DNA of 64,000 nucleotides, taken from positions 33,501 through 97,500 of the forward strand of contig NZ_NTMG01000066.1 of NCBI RefSeq assembly GCF_002487355.1, read 5' to 3'. Below the pieces are notes generated by a model that saw only the letters and a list, made by a program, of their open reading frames with translations, was not told the origin of the DNA and did no database searches. This document shows, in pieces, positions 9,099-17,782 of the stretch. Position 1 is the stretch's first letter. Every line of letters begins with the position of its first letter. The position numbers were made by a program, and so were the translations under genes. The DNA is from Candidatus Methanoperedens sp. BLZ2. GTDB taxonomy: Archaea > Halobacteriota > Methanosarcinia > Methanosarcinales > Methanoperedenaceae.

Positions 9099-9478
9099 TT
9101 TTAGAAGAAATTTTGAAAAACAGGGCAGGTTTTGAAGAAAAGTTAAGAAAACTGATAGGCAGGCCAGTACTTTTAATAGAGCTTGATATGTTCGCCCTGC
9201 CCTGCGGATGTTCAGGTATTACAGCAAATATGAGAGGGCTTGAATTTGATGACCTGGAGGTTTTTGAGCAGCAAGTCCTGCCATTGGTCAAAGAAATGGC
9301 CGAAAACCTTGGAGTCAAGCCAACAGTGACATTTGCGCGTCTTGTGCCTGGAAGCTCCATCGTTGCATCGCTTAACTGGCGTACGCTATGCCCACGATGC
9401 TATCCGGAATTTGCAAGAGGCGCGGGGAAAATGCCAAGACCGGATCTGTATATGCTGGTGTTTGAAAGACGAAAGTAA
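9095..9478 (+). CDS. Small Cys-motif protein coupled to U32 gene, unknown
   Basis: I start this 127-residue protein at the ATG at 9095, which overlaps the U32 stop codon. An in-frame upstream start at 8981 would lie inside the U32 gene. It has a LPCGCSG motif near residue 33 and RTLCPRCYPEF near 106, which could form a four-Cys metal site. No family is recognised. The tight coupling suggests that it works with the U32 enzyme, for example as a partner or metal carrier; this is inference. Confidence 0.7.
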   Translation: MILEEILKNRAGFEEKLRKLIGRPVLLIELDMFALPCGCSGITANMRGLEFDDLEVFEQQVLPLVKEMAENLGVKPTVTFARLVPGSSIVASLNWRTLCPRCYPEFARGAGKMPRPDLYMLVFERRK

Positions 9479-9480
9479 TT

Positions 9481-10173
9481 TTAAATTCTTTTTGTAAACC
9501 CATCAATATTACCTATAAATTCCGAAATTGAATTGGCAATCGATATTTTTTTCATATTATCGAGTGGATTAGTACCAATCGTGCCATTCAAATCTATGAA
9601 CTCTTTTTTACAGCTATCGTATATGTTTTTAATGATTTTTATATGATTATTATCGTTTGAATAAATCCTTTCTAATGTCATTATAATTGATGAACCGATT
9701 TCAAGGAAAGACTGAAATGACATATTAAACTCTTGTTTATCACCAACCATGATATTCTCTCTAATTTCTTGCAATTTTTCCAATTGTTCACTGAATGGAG
9801 AAATAGATATTGGTATCGCTTTTGGCAAGAAATATTTGTTTAAAATATTAGATATCCAAGTGCCAATACATGTACCTTCTGTAGTGTGCTGAAATATAAC
9901 CAACAGAGTGATTAAAACTCCTATTCCCAAAAGAATTTTATGAAGCCATGATAAGGAGCTGGGTAATGAATCTGTCAATAAAAATATGAAAATGTATTCA
10001 GCTGAGATTGTAAAGGAGAATATACCGAAGATTTGAGTGCTCAAGACTAAAAAATTCTTATTACCCCTCTCAGACCATTGAACATATAAAATTACTACTG
10101 CAAAAAGAAAGGGGATGACATAGTATGGATTGAAGAAAAAAAGCTGATTGAAATAATCAGAAAAGTTCACCAT
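9481..10173 (-). CDS. Membrane protein of unknown function
   Basis: The 230-residue product has three N-terminal hydrophobic spans (roughly residues 15-32, 40-66, 75-95) and then a soluble, mostly helical tail of about 125 residues. No catalytic motif is seen. It overlaps the preceding zinc-ribbon/glycine-zipper gene by 7 bases and is the last gene of a three-gene minus-strand operon (10816 to 9481). Confidence 0.65.
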   Translation of the reverse strand: MVNFSDYFNQLFFFNPYYVIPFLFAVVILYVQWSERGNKNFLVLSTQIFGIFSFTISAEYIFIFLLTDSLPSSLSWLHKILLGIGVLITLLVIFQHTTEGTCIGTWISNILNKYFLPKAIPISISPFSEQLEKLQEIRENIMVGDKQEFNMSFQSFLEIGSSIIMTLERIYSNDNNHIKIIKNIYDSCKKEFIDLNGTIGTNPLDNMKKISIANSISEFIGNIDGFTKRI

Positions 10174-10502
10174 GAGCTATTGAACCTCTCAACGGCTTTT
10201 CTATCCAGTTCATCTGTGTTAGAGCCAGCTTTCGATCCGATAAGACCACCAATCACTGCTCCAATTGGCCCTGCAACCAGTGCTCCAAGTGCTCCTAAAA
10301 CTATAGCGCCACTTACTGCACCACCTACATTAGTCTCAGCAAAAACTTCATTCCGGGTATAAAATGCATCCCTTCCATAAACGGAACATCCTATTTGTTG
10401 GCATCGTAAAACAAATTGGAATGGCAGTTCTCCTCTAAGTTGGGCTGGGCTATTAATATATATTTTATTTCTGCAATATTGACATTGCACATACAGCCTC
10501 AT
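10167..10502 (-). CDS. Zinc-ribbon plus glycine-zipper protein
   Basis: The 111-residue protein has an N-terminal CQYCRNKIYI and a later LRCQQIGCSVYGRD, the two CxxC-like knuckles of a small zinc ribbon. A Gly/Ala-rich hydrophobic segment follows (GAVSGAIVLGALGALVAGPI, then GAVIGGLIGSKAGS) of glycine-zipper type. It may sit in or on the membrane and bind the three-span protein encoded next. Its ATG overlaps the stop of the upstream gene by 4 bases. Confidence 0.65.
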   Translation of the reverse strand: MRLYVQCQYCRNKIYINSPAQLRGELPFQFVLRCQQIGCSVYGRDAFYTRNEVFAETNVGGAVSGAIVLGALGALVAGPIGAVIGGLIGSKAGSNTDELDRKAVERFNSSW

Positions 10503-10816
10503 TTTATCTCCAAGGCATACTTTGTCAGTAGGTTTGTTATTGTATCAAACATTGTCTTAACATTTTCCTCGCTTTTACCCCAATCAAAGATCTGAAAATT
10601 TGGATTTGAGGTTACTTTTACTTTAGTATAGTTTGAATCAGAAGAAATTACGATCTCTATAGTTTCCCCCCACGATACAAAAGTAATAGGTGTAGATGCA
10701 TTTATTTTATCTTTTGATTCTTCTATTATTTTCCATTCAAGCTCTTTAAAGGCTTTCTTGATAGCGTCATATATTATTGGTTGTGGAAATTGAAATAATT
10801 GATTTGCTGAAGCCAT
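10499..10816 (-). CDS. Small protein of unknown function, first gene of operon
   Basis: The 105-residue product has an alternating strand/helix pattern (FQFPQPIIYDAIKKAFKEL, then TFVSWGETIEIVISSD) and no transmembrane segment. The pattern resembles a small dimerising alpha/beta domain, but no family is recognised. It is coupled (ATGA) to the zinc-ribbon/glycine-zipper gene. Confidence 0.6.
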   Translation of the reverse strand: MASANQLFQFPQPIIYDAIKKAFKELEWKIIEESKDKINASTPITFVSWGETIEIVISSDSNYTKVKVTSNPNFQIFDWGKSEENVKTMFDTITNLLTKYALEIK

Positions 10817-10974
10817 GATTATAGAGTAATTTATGCAATATTTTTTATCATTATATAACTTTTAATTATGTACTGGTCAAATAAATACTTATTTGGATGA
10901 AGTTATTGTTTTATCCCTTTTACTGTATGCATATAAATGTAAACTATATCAACAAATCTACCATAGTAACATTA

Positions 10975-11181
10975 ATGACAATGAGTGTTCACTTGCGAAA
11001 AGTGAATGAAAAACAATACAGGCTTTTGAAAAGTGCCGTTGCAAAAAAAAGATGTCATCTTGAGCAGTGCATTATCATTGCCGATGGAAAATTATTGGGG
11101 GCTGAGGACTGTCTGGAAAATGCATGGGCTCTTGCATCTCCTTATGAGACTGCATTGGTGACAAGAATTTCAAAAAAATAA
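10975..11181 (+). CDS. Short conserved-looking protein, unknown
   Basis: I place the start at the ATG at 10975 (or 10981, MSVHLRKVNEKQ) because an upstream in-frame extension to 10897 encodes an unconvincing peptide. The 68-residue product is basic at its start (RKVNEKQYRLLKSAVAKKR) and acidic at its end. It may be a small nucleic-acid-associated protein, but nothing diagnostic is seen. Confidence 0.4.
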   Translation: MTMSVHLRKVNEKQYRLLKSAVAKKRCHLEQCIIIADGKLLGAEDCLENAWALASPYETALVTRISKK

Positions 11182-11282
11182 TGCATGCAAAAATATTTGT
11201 TAGTTCAATGTGAATACCAGCAAGAAGAAGTCTAAAAAATGATCAAAAACTATATGAAAAATATATAATAAGTGATATAATT

Positions 11283-11843
11283 ATGGAGCTTACACCCCTT
11301 TTAACAACATTTGGCCTTATTGCTCTTGCCGAGCTTGGCGATAAAACCCAGCTTACAGTGATCGCATTATCTGCAAGATATGACAGGAAGAAAGTCTTTT
11401 CAGGCGTCGTACTTGCCTTTATTCTCGTAACCGGGCTGGGCGTTCTTGTCGGGGAAGGACTATTGCGATTGATCCCGGAAAATATTATCAAGATAATAGC
11501 CGGCCTCATGTTCATTATTTTTGGGATAATGATGCTAAGATCGAAAGAAGATTGCGAAGAAGACAATAATTCGCCGGTAATCAATCCGTTTATTTCAACG
11601 TTTAGCATGATAGCTCTTGCTGAAATGGGGGATAAAACCCAGCTTTCTGCTATCACACTTTCAGCAAAATATAATTCGCCATATCTTGTTTTTACAGGCG
11701 CGGTTCTTGCCCTTGCGGCAATAAGCCTTCTGGGGATACTTGCTGGCAAAAAACTATGTGAAATCGTGCCGCTATCAAAAATAAAGCTGGGCGCAGGCGC
11801 GTTGTTTATCCTGTTCGGGATATTGTTTATAGCAGGATTTTAG
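11283..11843 (+). CDS. GDT1/TMEM165 (UPF0016) family cation exporter
   Basis: The 186-residue, six-helix membrane protein has the two family hallmarks: LAELGDKTQL near residue 16 and LAEMGDKTQL near 116, each an E-x-G-D-K-T motif. These line the pore of this two-repeat family, which exports Mn2+ or Ca2+ in bacteria and eukaryotes. Each half has three helices separated by an acidic loop (KEDCEEDNN). It is transcribed alone and convergently with the LUD gene. Confidence 0.9.
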   Translation: MELTPLLTTFGLIALAELGDKTQLTVIALSARYDRKKVFSGVVLAFILVTGLGVLVGEGLLRLIPENIIKIIAGLMFIIFGIMMLRSKEDCEEDNNSPVINPFISTFSMIALAEMGDKTQLSAITLSAKYNSPYLVFTGAVLALAAISLLGILAGKKLCEIVPLSKIKLGAGALFILFGILFIAGF

Positions 11844-11866
11844 GTAAAAAAGAAATAAAAGCGGAC

Positions 11867-12481
11867 TTAGAAACCCAGCTTTTCATTTACGAAAATAAGA
11901 TTAATTTTCCTGTTCTTGTTTATTTCCCTCTCAAAGATCAGGTATTTCCCGAGTGTGGTGCCCGTACTACCGATGCTTTTCATTCTCTTATCTTCGAGGG
12001 GAAAGCAATATTCACGAATACGGTTGAATCCTTCTTCCAATGTTGGTACAATTTTTTGCGTTCCCACGATCCATATAACATTATCCGAGGAGTAAGAATA
12101 GGATGGGATCGAGCTCCCTGTCGCATTCACGATAAGAACCTCCCCTGTTTCCACAACAGCATGAACACTTCCAAGGAAGTATTCAGATATGACACTTTTC
12201 TTGCGCAGTTCCATTTGTTTGCCAGGATCTTTTTCCGAAAGGATCTGTCCTTTCAGGTTTTTCCAGGGGTGTTTCCCGGATTTAAGAAGATCAGTAAAAC
12301 CGATTTCGTTAAGTGTTGTTGAGCTGCCGGTCATTACCTCTTTTCCCGGTGGTATAAGAGCATTGATTTTCGTAAGTGCTTCTTCTTTAGTGTTTACCAG
12401 CTCGGCATTGACATTGCGTGTTTTCAAGGCTTCCATTGTTCTTTTAACTACGTCTTTTGAGGCTAATGTTTCATATTTCAT
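11867..12481 (-). CDS. LUD-domain (LutC/YkgG-like) protein
   Basis: The start is the ATG at 12481 (MKYETLASKDVVKRTMEALK); an in-frame extension to 12544 would run through the duplicated promoter. The 204-residue protein shows the LUD fold: a KTRNVNAELVNTKEEAL segment, a MTGSSTTLNEIG loop near residue 50, and a glycine-rich VNATGSSIPSYSY motif near 120. The domain occurs in lactate-utilisation factors and in isolated archaeal proteins linked to electron transfer. No LutA/LutB partner is adjacent, so substrate and redox partner are unknown. Confidence 0.85.
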   Translation of the reverse strand: MKYETLASKDVVKRTMEALKTRNVNAELVNTKEEALTKINALIPPGKEVMTGSSTTLNEIGFTDLLKSGKHPWKNLKGQILSEKDPGKQMELRKKSVISEYFLGSVHAVVETGEVLIVNATGSSIPSYSYSSDNVIWIVGTQKIVPTLEEGFNRIREYCFPLEDKRMKSIGSTGTTLGKYLIFEREINKNRKINLIFVNEKLGF

Positions 12482-12508
12482 AGATGTCCCCCATATAAAT
12501 AAGATATT

Positions 12509-12564
12509 CAATCTATATAAATAGATAATCCTGTTCATGTCCAATCTATATAAACAGATAATCC
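12509..12564 (-). promoter_or_regulatory. Tandem duplicated TATA/operator upstream of the LUD gene
   Basis: Two 23-bp copies (12509-12531 and 12542-12564, period 33) differ at one base. Read on the minus strand each contains TTTATATAG, a good archaeal TATA box. The copy nearest the gene forms the dyad ATCTAT-TTAT-ATAGAT. This looks like a duplicated promoter or a paired operator controlling the LUD gene. Confidence 0.6.
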
Positions 12565-12621
12565 AAAGAGACCAATGTGAACAATCGTTATCAATAATTG
12601 CCTGTAAAAATAATAATTCAA

Positions 12622-12679
12622 AAACCTTATAAACTTGTTTTTCCTACTAACTAGGTGTACTATTAGGCGGTGAATTATT
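12622..12679 (+). promoter_or_regulatory. mch promoter and ribosome-binding site
   Basis: A TATA-like cttataaac lies at about 12626-12634, roughly 50 bases before the start. GGCGGTGA at 12667-12674 ends six bases before a TTG. This Shine-Dalgarno fixes the TTG at 12680 as the start; the nearby GTG at 12670 is out of frame. Confidence 0.6.
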
Positions 12680-13630
12680 TTGTTAAGTGTCAATGAAAAA
12701 GCAATGGAAATTGCAGAAGAAATGATGGATTGGTCCGAGGAGTTAAAAATCAAAGCCATGGAACTGAAAAATGGCGGCAAAGTGATAGATTGCGGAATAA
12801 ACGTACCCGGGGGGTATGAAGCCGGTCTTTTGTTTACTGAAATCTGTATGGGGGGATTTGGAGGTTGTTCGGTATCAGTACATAAAATAAGTGATATACC
12901 GCTTGCGTTCATAGATGTTACAACGGATCATCCTGCGATTTCATGCCTCGGAGCGCAAAAAGCAGGGTGGAGGATAAGTGTGGATAAATATTTCGCCATG
13001 GGTTCAGGCCCTGCAAGAGCTCTTGCGTTAAAACCTAAAAAAACCTATGAGCGGATAAAATATGAAGATGATTACGAGTATGCAGTTATCGCTCTTGAAT
13101 CAAACCAGCTTCCTGATGAAAAGGTAATTGACACAATAGCAGAGGCATGCCATGTTGACTCTGAGAATGTGATCGCACTCGTTGCTCCCACAGCCAGCAT
13201 TGTTGGTTCGGTACAGGTTTCAGGACGCGTTGTTGAGACAGCTATATTCAAGCTTAATGAACTGGGATATGATACCACAAAAATAATAAGCGGCACAGGA
13301 TGCGCACCTATTGCGCCAGTCGTCAAGGATGATCTTATGGCCATGGGAAGCACCAATGACAGCGTGATATATTATGGTTCTGTATTTCTGACTGTCAGGG
13401 GATTTGAAGAGGAGAAATTCAAAATGGTGCCGTCCAGTACATCAAAGGATTACGGTAAACCATTCTACAAGACTTTCAAGGATGCAGGATATGACTTCTT
13501 TAAGATCGATGCAAATGTGTTCGCTCCTGCTGAAATTACGGTAAATGACCTGGAAACGGGTAAGACATACCATGCAGGCCACCTGAATAGTGAAGTTATT
13601 CTGGAATCTTACGGCATAAGCGGGATATAG
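12680..13630 (+). CDS. mch: Methenyltetrahydromethanopterin cyclohydrolase
   Basis: The enzyme interconverts N5-formyl- and methenyl-tetrahydromethanopterin in the C1 branch of methanogenesis or reverse methanogenesis. The 316-residue length is normal. Family landmarks are [36 protein letters not shown] near residue 105, [39 protein letters not shown], and the C-terminal [18 protein letters not shown]. The sequence closely resembles Methanosarcina Mch from memory. The start is a TTG with a good Shine-Dalgarno. It stands alone, with no other pathway gene beside it. Confidence 0.95.
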   Translation: MLSVNEKAMEIAEEMMDWSEELKIKAMELKNGGKVIDCGINVPGGYEAGLLFTEICMGGFGGCSVSVHKISDIPLAFIDVTTDHPAISCLGAQKAGWRISVDKYFAMGSGPARALALKPKKTYERIKYEDDYEYAVIALESNQLPDEKVIDTIAEACHVDSENVIALVAPTASIVGSVQVSGRVVETAIFKLNELGYDTTKIISGTGCAPIAPVVKDDLMAMGSTNDSVIYYGSVFLTVRGFEEEKFKMVPSSTSKDYGKPFYKTFKDAGYDFFKIDANVFAPAEITVNDLETGKTYHAGHLNSEVILESYGISGI

Positions 13631-13689
13631 AAATAGAATGCAGGCAGCATGAATGATCCTGCCCGGACTGCAAAATTTATTCCTATAAG

Positions 13690-14097
13690 CTATAACATAT
13701 CAGATAACAGATTTTTCTCAGGTATATCCCTTACTTTTTCTTCGAGTTCTTTTAATTCAAAAAAGGCAATAATTTTTGCGCAAATTTTTTTCCGGGTATA
13801 CATCAGCTGGCCCCCTTTTTTAAGGAATGAACTATATACTTCATCAAACTGTGCTTTTTCCTCATCATTAAGCTCGATAGAAGATAATTTCCCGGATAAA
13901 TGATTGATCACGATCATCAAATTTATCTCTCTCACCCTTTTTAGCTTTGCTTTTTCCTCCTCGTTCTCTATATAGACACTTCTTTTTAGTTCTGGCGACC
14001 AGCCAACGAGTTTTCGTTTGAACTCGATAAAAGTGACAGGAACAAATTCCCCTTCCCGGGGTTTGGAAAATTGTTTTATTAAATGATATTCGTCCAT
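13690..14097 (-). CDS. Unknown protein coupled to deoxyribosyltransferase gene
   Basis: The 135-residue, charged, helical protein (DEYHLIKQFSKPREGEFVPV; later YSSFLKKGGQLMYTRKKI) belongs to no family I recognise. Its ATG directly follows the TAA of the deoxyribosyltransferase gene without a gap, so the pair is one operon. A role in nucleotide handling is guilt by association only. Confidence 0.6.
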   Translation of the reverse strand: MDEYHLIKQFSKPREGEFVPVTFIEFKRKLVGWSPELKRSVYIENEEEKAKLKRVREINLMIVINHLSGKLSSIELNDEEKAQFDEVYSSFLKKGGQLMYTRKKICAKIIAFFELKELEEKVRDIPEKNLLSDML

Positions 14098-14508
14098 TTA
14101 TCTGAATCTCGATTTCAAATGATTTAATAACTCCGGAACACTCATGCAAATAACCACAGACCGTTCTATCATCAGATTCACAGTTCCCTCAATACCCAGC
14201 GTCCTGAAATCCGTCCTGAGGCCAAGAACGGGCTTGGCTTTCGCGAACGCAAAACCTATTTCCCATGCAGTTCCCGAATCAACATCAGCTCCATCTATAA
14301 CTGCAATGATTATGTCCGAATTCTCAATCCCCTTCAGGTTCTTACTGAAAATTATTTTCTGCCGGTCTAACATGTCTTTTACATTGTTGGAATCCTCTTG
14401 CGGCAGGAATACAGTAAAGCCGGCGCTTATTAACTCATCCCTGAGTTTGCGGTTAAAATCACACTCAGCCTCTGAAAAAAGCGGCGCTGCAAGATAAACG
14501 GTTTTCAT
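14098..14508 (-). CDS. Nucleoside 2-deoxyribosyltransferase family protein
   Basis: The 136-residue protein has the family fold. MKTVYLAAPLFSEAE opens with the first strand and phosphate/sugar loop, DRQKIIFSKNLKGIENSDII comes centrally, and the active-site segment DSGTAWEIGFAFAKAKP places the expected nucleophile at Glu83. The family cleaves or exchanges the glycosidic bond of deoxynucleosides or their phosphates. It is slightly shorter than classical transferases. A related DNPH1-like gene is at 41531-41941. Confidence 0.85.
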   Translation of the reverse strand: MKTVYLAAPLFSEAECDFNRKLRDELISAGFTVFLPQEDSNNVKDMLDRQKIIFSKNLKGIENSDIIIAVIDGADVDSGTAWEIGFAFAKAKPVLGLRTDFRTLGIEGTVNLMIERSVVICMSVPELLNHLKSRFR

Positions 14509-14540
14509 AATATATACACCACTTGTTAGTTAAATAAGAT

Positions 14541-14645
14541 TTGTGAACCACTCCGGGCTAAAGCCACGGAGCGTCCCGCTGCATCGACCCTCTATTGAGT
14601 AGTCCTTGACGGGCGTTAATTCCGGTAGTTCCTACCGTACTTGGT
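14541..14645 (-). ncRNA. omegaRNA-like right end of an IS605-type element
   Basis: Read on the minus strand directly after the truncated tnpB, this segment holds two hairpins: GGTAG-gaa-CTACC near 14620, and a terminal CTCCG/CGGAG stem with GGC-TTTA-GCC inside (14551-14570 plus strand). It ends in GGTTCAC at 14543. This is the layout of TnpB-associated guide RNAs (omegaRNA/reRNA), whose scaffold ends at the element boundary and whose guide is the flanking host DNA (14542 downward). The call rests on structure and position. Confidence 0.6.
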
Positions 14646-15416
14646 CTATTTTTGATCAATCGTGAAATTCATCAACTGATTCCAGCCAGCATCAGATATT
14701 GATTTGGCAAGATGATGATTCCGAACCATGTTCTTGATCTGCAAATCCTCAATCCTGATTTTTCTATGGGTTTTTGAAACAATGATTCGCTGTTTATTCC
14801 TTTTCCCTGACCCTTTCCTTTTCCGGCTTAACCGCTTCTGTTCCAGTGTCAGTTTTCCTTCCGATTTTCGCAGGAATTTTGGCGGTTCAATCTCTTCCCC
14901 GCTGCTCAGGGTTATCAGTGAAATTAACCCGGCATCAATATCTTTTTTGATCGTACAGGTCTTGATTTTGCCTTCAATTTCTCTATGCTGGATTATCTTG
15001 ATATTCCCTATTTTCGAGAGGTTGAGTTTTCCATCTTCAAGTCCAAAACCTGGGGGATACGTGAAACTGTTGTACCTGTTCCTTCCCTGAAACCGTGGAT
15101 AGCCAAAGCCATTAAACAAATTCTTGAAACTCTTATCGACTCTTTTTATCACATCTTGAAGTACCTGAGAATAGACATCTTTCTGAAATAATGTTTTTGT
15201 GACTGCCAATTCTCTTTTCTGTTCGTAATAGTTAACCCATTCGGGTTTGCCCCACGAAAATACATCAAAATCCTTTTTCAATCTGTTAAGCTCAGCCTGT
15301 CGTTTTCGTTTTTCAAGACAATCGTTATAAAGATGTCTGCAAGTAGCAAGAGTCCTGTTCAATTTAACCTCTTGATTCTTGTTTGGATAGATTCGGAACT
15401 TGCAGGATTTTTTCAT
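14646..15416 (-). pseudogene. tnpB: Decayed TnpB (IS200/IS605 OrfB)
   Basis: The 256-residue remnant begins like a TnpB (KKSCKFRIYPNKNQEVKLNRTLATCRHLYND) and keeps KSFKNLFNG and GYPRFQGRNRYNSFTYP. Two internal in-frame gaps are visible by comparison with the family: after CTIKK (residue 157) before DIDAGL, and after KTHRKI (220) before RIEDLQIKNM. It then stops after QLMNFTIDQK, so the zinc ribbon and last RuvC segment are gone. The first Asp (161) and the Glu (223) of RuvC remain, but nuclease activity is not expected. No TnpA is present. It is probably a dying transposon, although its reading frame is intact. Confidence 0.85.
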
Positions 15417-15524
15417 TTAGTGATTGCATTCGTTTCATGATAGATATTACTGATGTTAGTAGTGTGAAAGTATTGATATTCTTTTTCCCGGTATCCAATT
15501 CATTTCTCAGTGGTGAAAAACCAC

Positions 15525-15902
15525 CTATTTACTACTTATATCCAATTTTGGTGGATCCATGAGTTTTAACCATTTATATAATAATAAGATGAGGCATATA
15601 AGTATCCCCAGGACTATGATCTCATCGAGAACCTCAGCATTCTTTTCATCCATTATCCCTTCGAATACTTCTTCCAGTTCCACAATGGCACGGATTATGA
15701 AAAGTATCAATGACATAAGGATCAATTTCCAGTTTTCCTTGAGGAATGACTCATTAAGAAAAGCGCGCGCCCTGAGGGTGGCAGGGTCGATCTTCTTCCG
15801 GGCTATATAGATCCTGGCTGCAAGATAAACACCAATAAGCGCGAAAAATATTGTAAGGATCAATACAGGGATCTTTAATGTCAGCATAATCTTCCTCATC
15901 AT
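15525..15902 (-). CDS. Small membrane protein, unknown
   Basis: The 125-residue protein has an N-terminal hydrophobic span (LTLKIPVLILTIFFALIGVY), a charged middle (ARKKIDPATLRARAFLNESF), a second span (LILMSLILFIIRAI), an acidic loop, and a third span (VLGILICLILLLYKWLKL). No family is recognised. A TATA-like tatatata lies just upstream (about 15919-15926). Confidence 0.6.
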   Translation of the reverse strand: MMRKIMLTLKIPVLILTIFFALIGVYLAARIYIARKKIDPATLRARAFLNESFLKENWKLILMSLILFIIRAIVELEEVFEGIMDEKNAEVLDEIIVLGILICLILLLYKWLKLMDPPKLDISSK

Positions 15903-16012
15903 GTATATGATGGATGGTATATATACGAAGGTGTGAAATTCGTGTGAAGTTAGTGTGATATTATGAATTCTTATGCGTTAGTCTTAAATCATGCAAGTAC
16001 AATGGTGTCGGC

Positions 16013-17179
16013 GTGAAACAAACAGACGTTATCATAGTCAGATATGATGAACTTGCACTGAAGAGTAAGAACGTTCGGACAAGATTTGAGCAGATACTAG
16101 TCAGGAATTTAAAATCAATGCTCAAATCAGAAGGCTGCAGTTTTTCCAATATAACACGTGAAATGGGGCGGATCTTCATACATTCCGAGGACCCGAAGGC
16201 TATAAAAAGCGCTTCAAGAGTATTTGGTGTTGTTTCAGTTAGCCCTGCTTATACATGTGAAGCTACACTTTCATCCGCAGCAGGATCATGCGCAGGAATT
16301 GCATCTGATGTTCTAAAAGAAGGCCAATCATTTGCAATCAGGGCTCGAAGAGCGGGGAACCATGATTTTACATCCAGGCATATAGGTATTGCCTGCGGTG
16401 ATGCTGTATTTGAGAAAATGAACAGTAATGTTACGGTTGATCTTGAAAATCCTGATGTTGAAATTTTCGTGGAATTAAGGCAGGAAAAAGGTTATGTGTT
16501 CACAGGATCGGTTAAAGGCGTGGGAGGTCTGCCGCTTGGAACCCAGGGAAAGATGGTAGCTCTTGTTTCAGGAGGTATTGATTCACCTGTTGCTGCATGG
16601 CTAATGATGAAACGGGGTTGCGATATAATACCCCTGTATTTGAATAATGATCCGTTTTCCGATGAGAGCACGCGCGAAAGAGCAATGAACTGCATTGATG
16701 TTTTACAGAAATGGTCGCCGCATAAGAAACTTACAATTTACGAAGCGCCGCATGGTGAAAACCTCCTGGCATTCCTGAGTAATTGCAGTAACAGGCTCAA
16801 TTGTGTACTGTGCAGGCGCATGATGTACAGGATCGCTGGCGAGGTACTGAAAATAGAAGATGCGCACGGGATAATCACGGGTTCATCCCTTGGCCAGGTA
16901 GCTTCCCAGACATCAGAAAATATGCTCGCCGAGATGTATGGCATGGAATACCCGATCTATCATCCCCTTATCGGGCTTGATAAGCTTGAGATAACCAACA
17001 TGGCAAGAAATATCGGCACATTAGAACCCTCAACAAAACCTGCGACATGCTGCATGGCAGTCCCGGAATATCCATCAACAGCATCTAAACCAAAAGAAGT
17101 CGTAGAAGCTGAGAAACTTATAGATGTCCCCTTGCTGGTTGATAACATGTTAAAAAATATTAAGAAGTTCACCCGGTGA
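16013..17179 (+). CDS. thiI: tRNA 4-thiouridine synthase ThiI
   Basis: ThiI adenylates and thiolates U8 of tRNA and can serve thiazole synthesis. The 388-residue protein has an N-terminal ferredoxin-like/THUMP region (about 1-165) and a PP-loop ATP site VSGGIDSPVAAW near 184-195. A CVLC pair lies near 264 and a PATCCMAVPEYPS segment near 341, with the probable catalytic Cys. There is no C-terminal rhodanese domain, as is usual in archaea, so sulfur must come from another donor. The start is GTG. The 3' end overlaps the convergent thioredoxin gene by 11 bases. Confidence 0.92.
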   Translation: MKQTDVIIVRYDELALKSKNVRTRFEQILVRNLKSMLKSEGCSFSNITREMGRIFIHSEDPKAIKSASRVFGVVSVSPAYTCEATLSSAAGSCAGIASDVLKEGQSFAIRARRAGNHDFTSRHIGIACGDAVFEKMNSNVTVDLENPDVEIFVELRQEKGYVFTGSVKGVGGLPLGTQGKMVALVSGGIDSPVAAWLMMKRGCDIIPLYLNNDPFSDESTRERAMNCIDVLQKWSPHKKLTIYEAPHGENLLAFLSNCSNRLNCVLCRRMMYRIAGEVLKIEDAHGIITGSSLGQVASQTSENMLAEMYGMEYPIYHPLIGLDKLEITNMARNIGTLEPSTKPATCCMAVPEYPSTASKPKEVVEAEKLIDVPLLVDNMLKNIKKFTR

Positions 17180-17651
17180 TTCTTTTTTTTATAATCAGCA
17201 GCAAGACCGCTAATAGCAAGTATAATGCCTGAAATCCCGCGGCTTCCTCTGGTAATTTTAATTTACCGCGTGACTCCTGTATAGTTTGTACCATATCTTC
17301 AGGTCCGAGGTATCCGACATGGCGTGAGATCTCACTGCCTTCCGTATCAAGGAATACGATTGTAGGATAATATGCTATATTATATTTATTTTCGATATCG
17401 ATCCTTATCTGCGTATCCACTTTTATAGCAACAAAATCCTTCAGTTCTGAAACAACACGCGGATCCGGATAAGTGCTTTTTTCCATTTCTATGCACGGGC
17501 CGCACCAATCTGCATAAAAATCAAGAATTACGGGTTTTTCCATTGAACTTGCAGCATCCATGCCTTTCTCATAAGTGTACCATTGTGTTGTTTCGGCATT
17601 TGCAGGAATGATTATTAATACTATTAAAAATAATATTACTAATTTGCGCAT
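17169..17651 (-). CDS. Exported membrane-anchored thioredoxin-like protein
   Basis: The 160-residue protein has an N-terminal signal (RKLVILFLIVLIIIPANAE), a thioredoxin fold with the redox motif DFYADWCGPCIEMEK near residues 44-58 and cis-proline YYPTIVFLD, and a C-terminal hydrophobic anchor (LYLLLAVLLLIIKKRITG). It therefore sits on the outer face of the membrane and probably reduces or forms disulfides in extracytoplasmic proteins or helps cytochrome maturation. No DsbD-type partner is adjacent. Confidence 0.88.
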   Translation of the reverse strand: MRKLVILFLIVLIIIPANAETTQWYTYEKGMDAASSMEKPVILDFYADWCGPCIEMEKSTYPDPRVVSELKDFVAIKVDTQIRIDIENKYNIAYYPTIVFLDTEGSEISRHVGYLGPEDMVQTIQESRGKLKLPEEAAGFQALYLLLAVLLLIIKKRITG

Positions 17652-17782
17652 CAGAATAGAATTAGCTTTATAGGTATAAAATTATTCGCAAAAATACCCG
17701 TAGATTATTATACAACATCATGTATCATTATTATAATGAGAAAACTTTTTAAGCAATGAACGCAAATTCTATAATGGTAACA

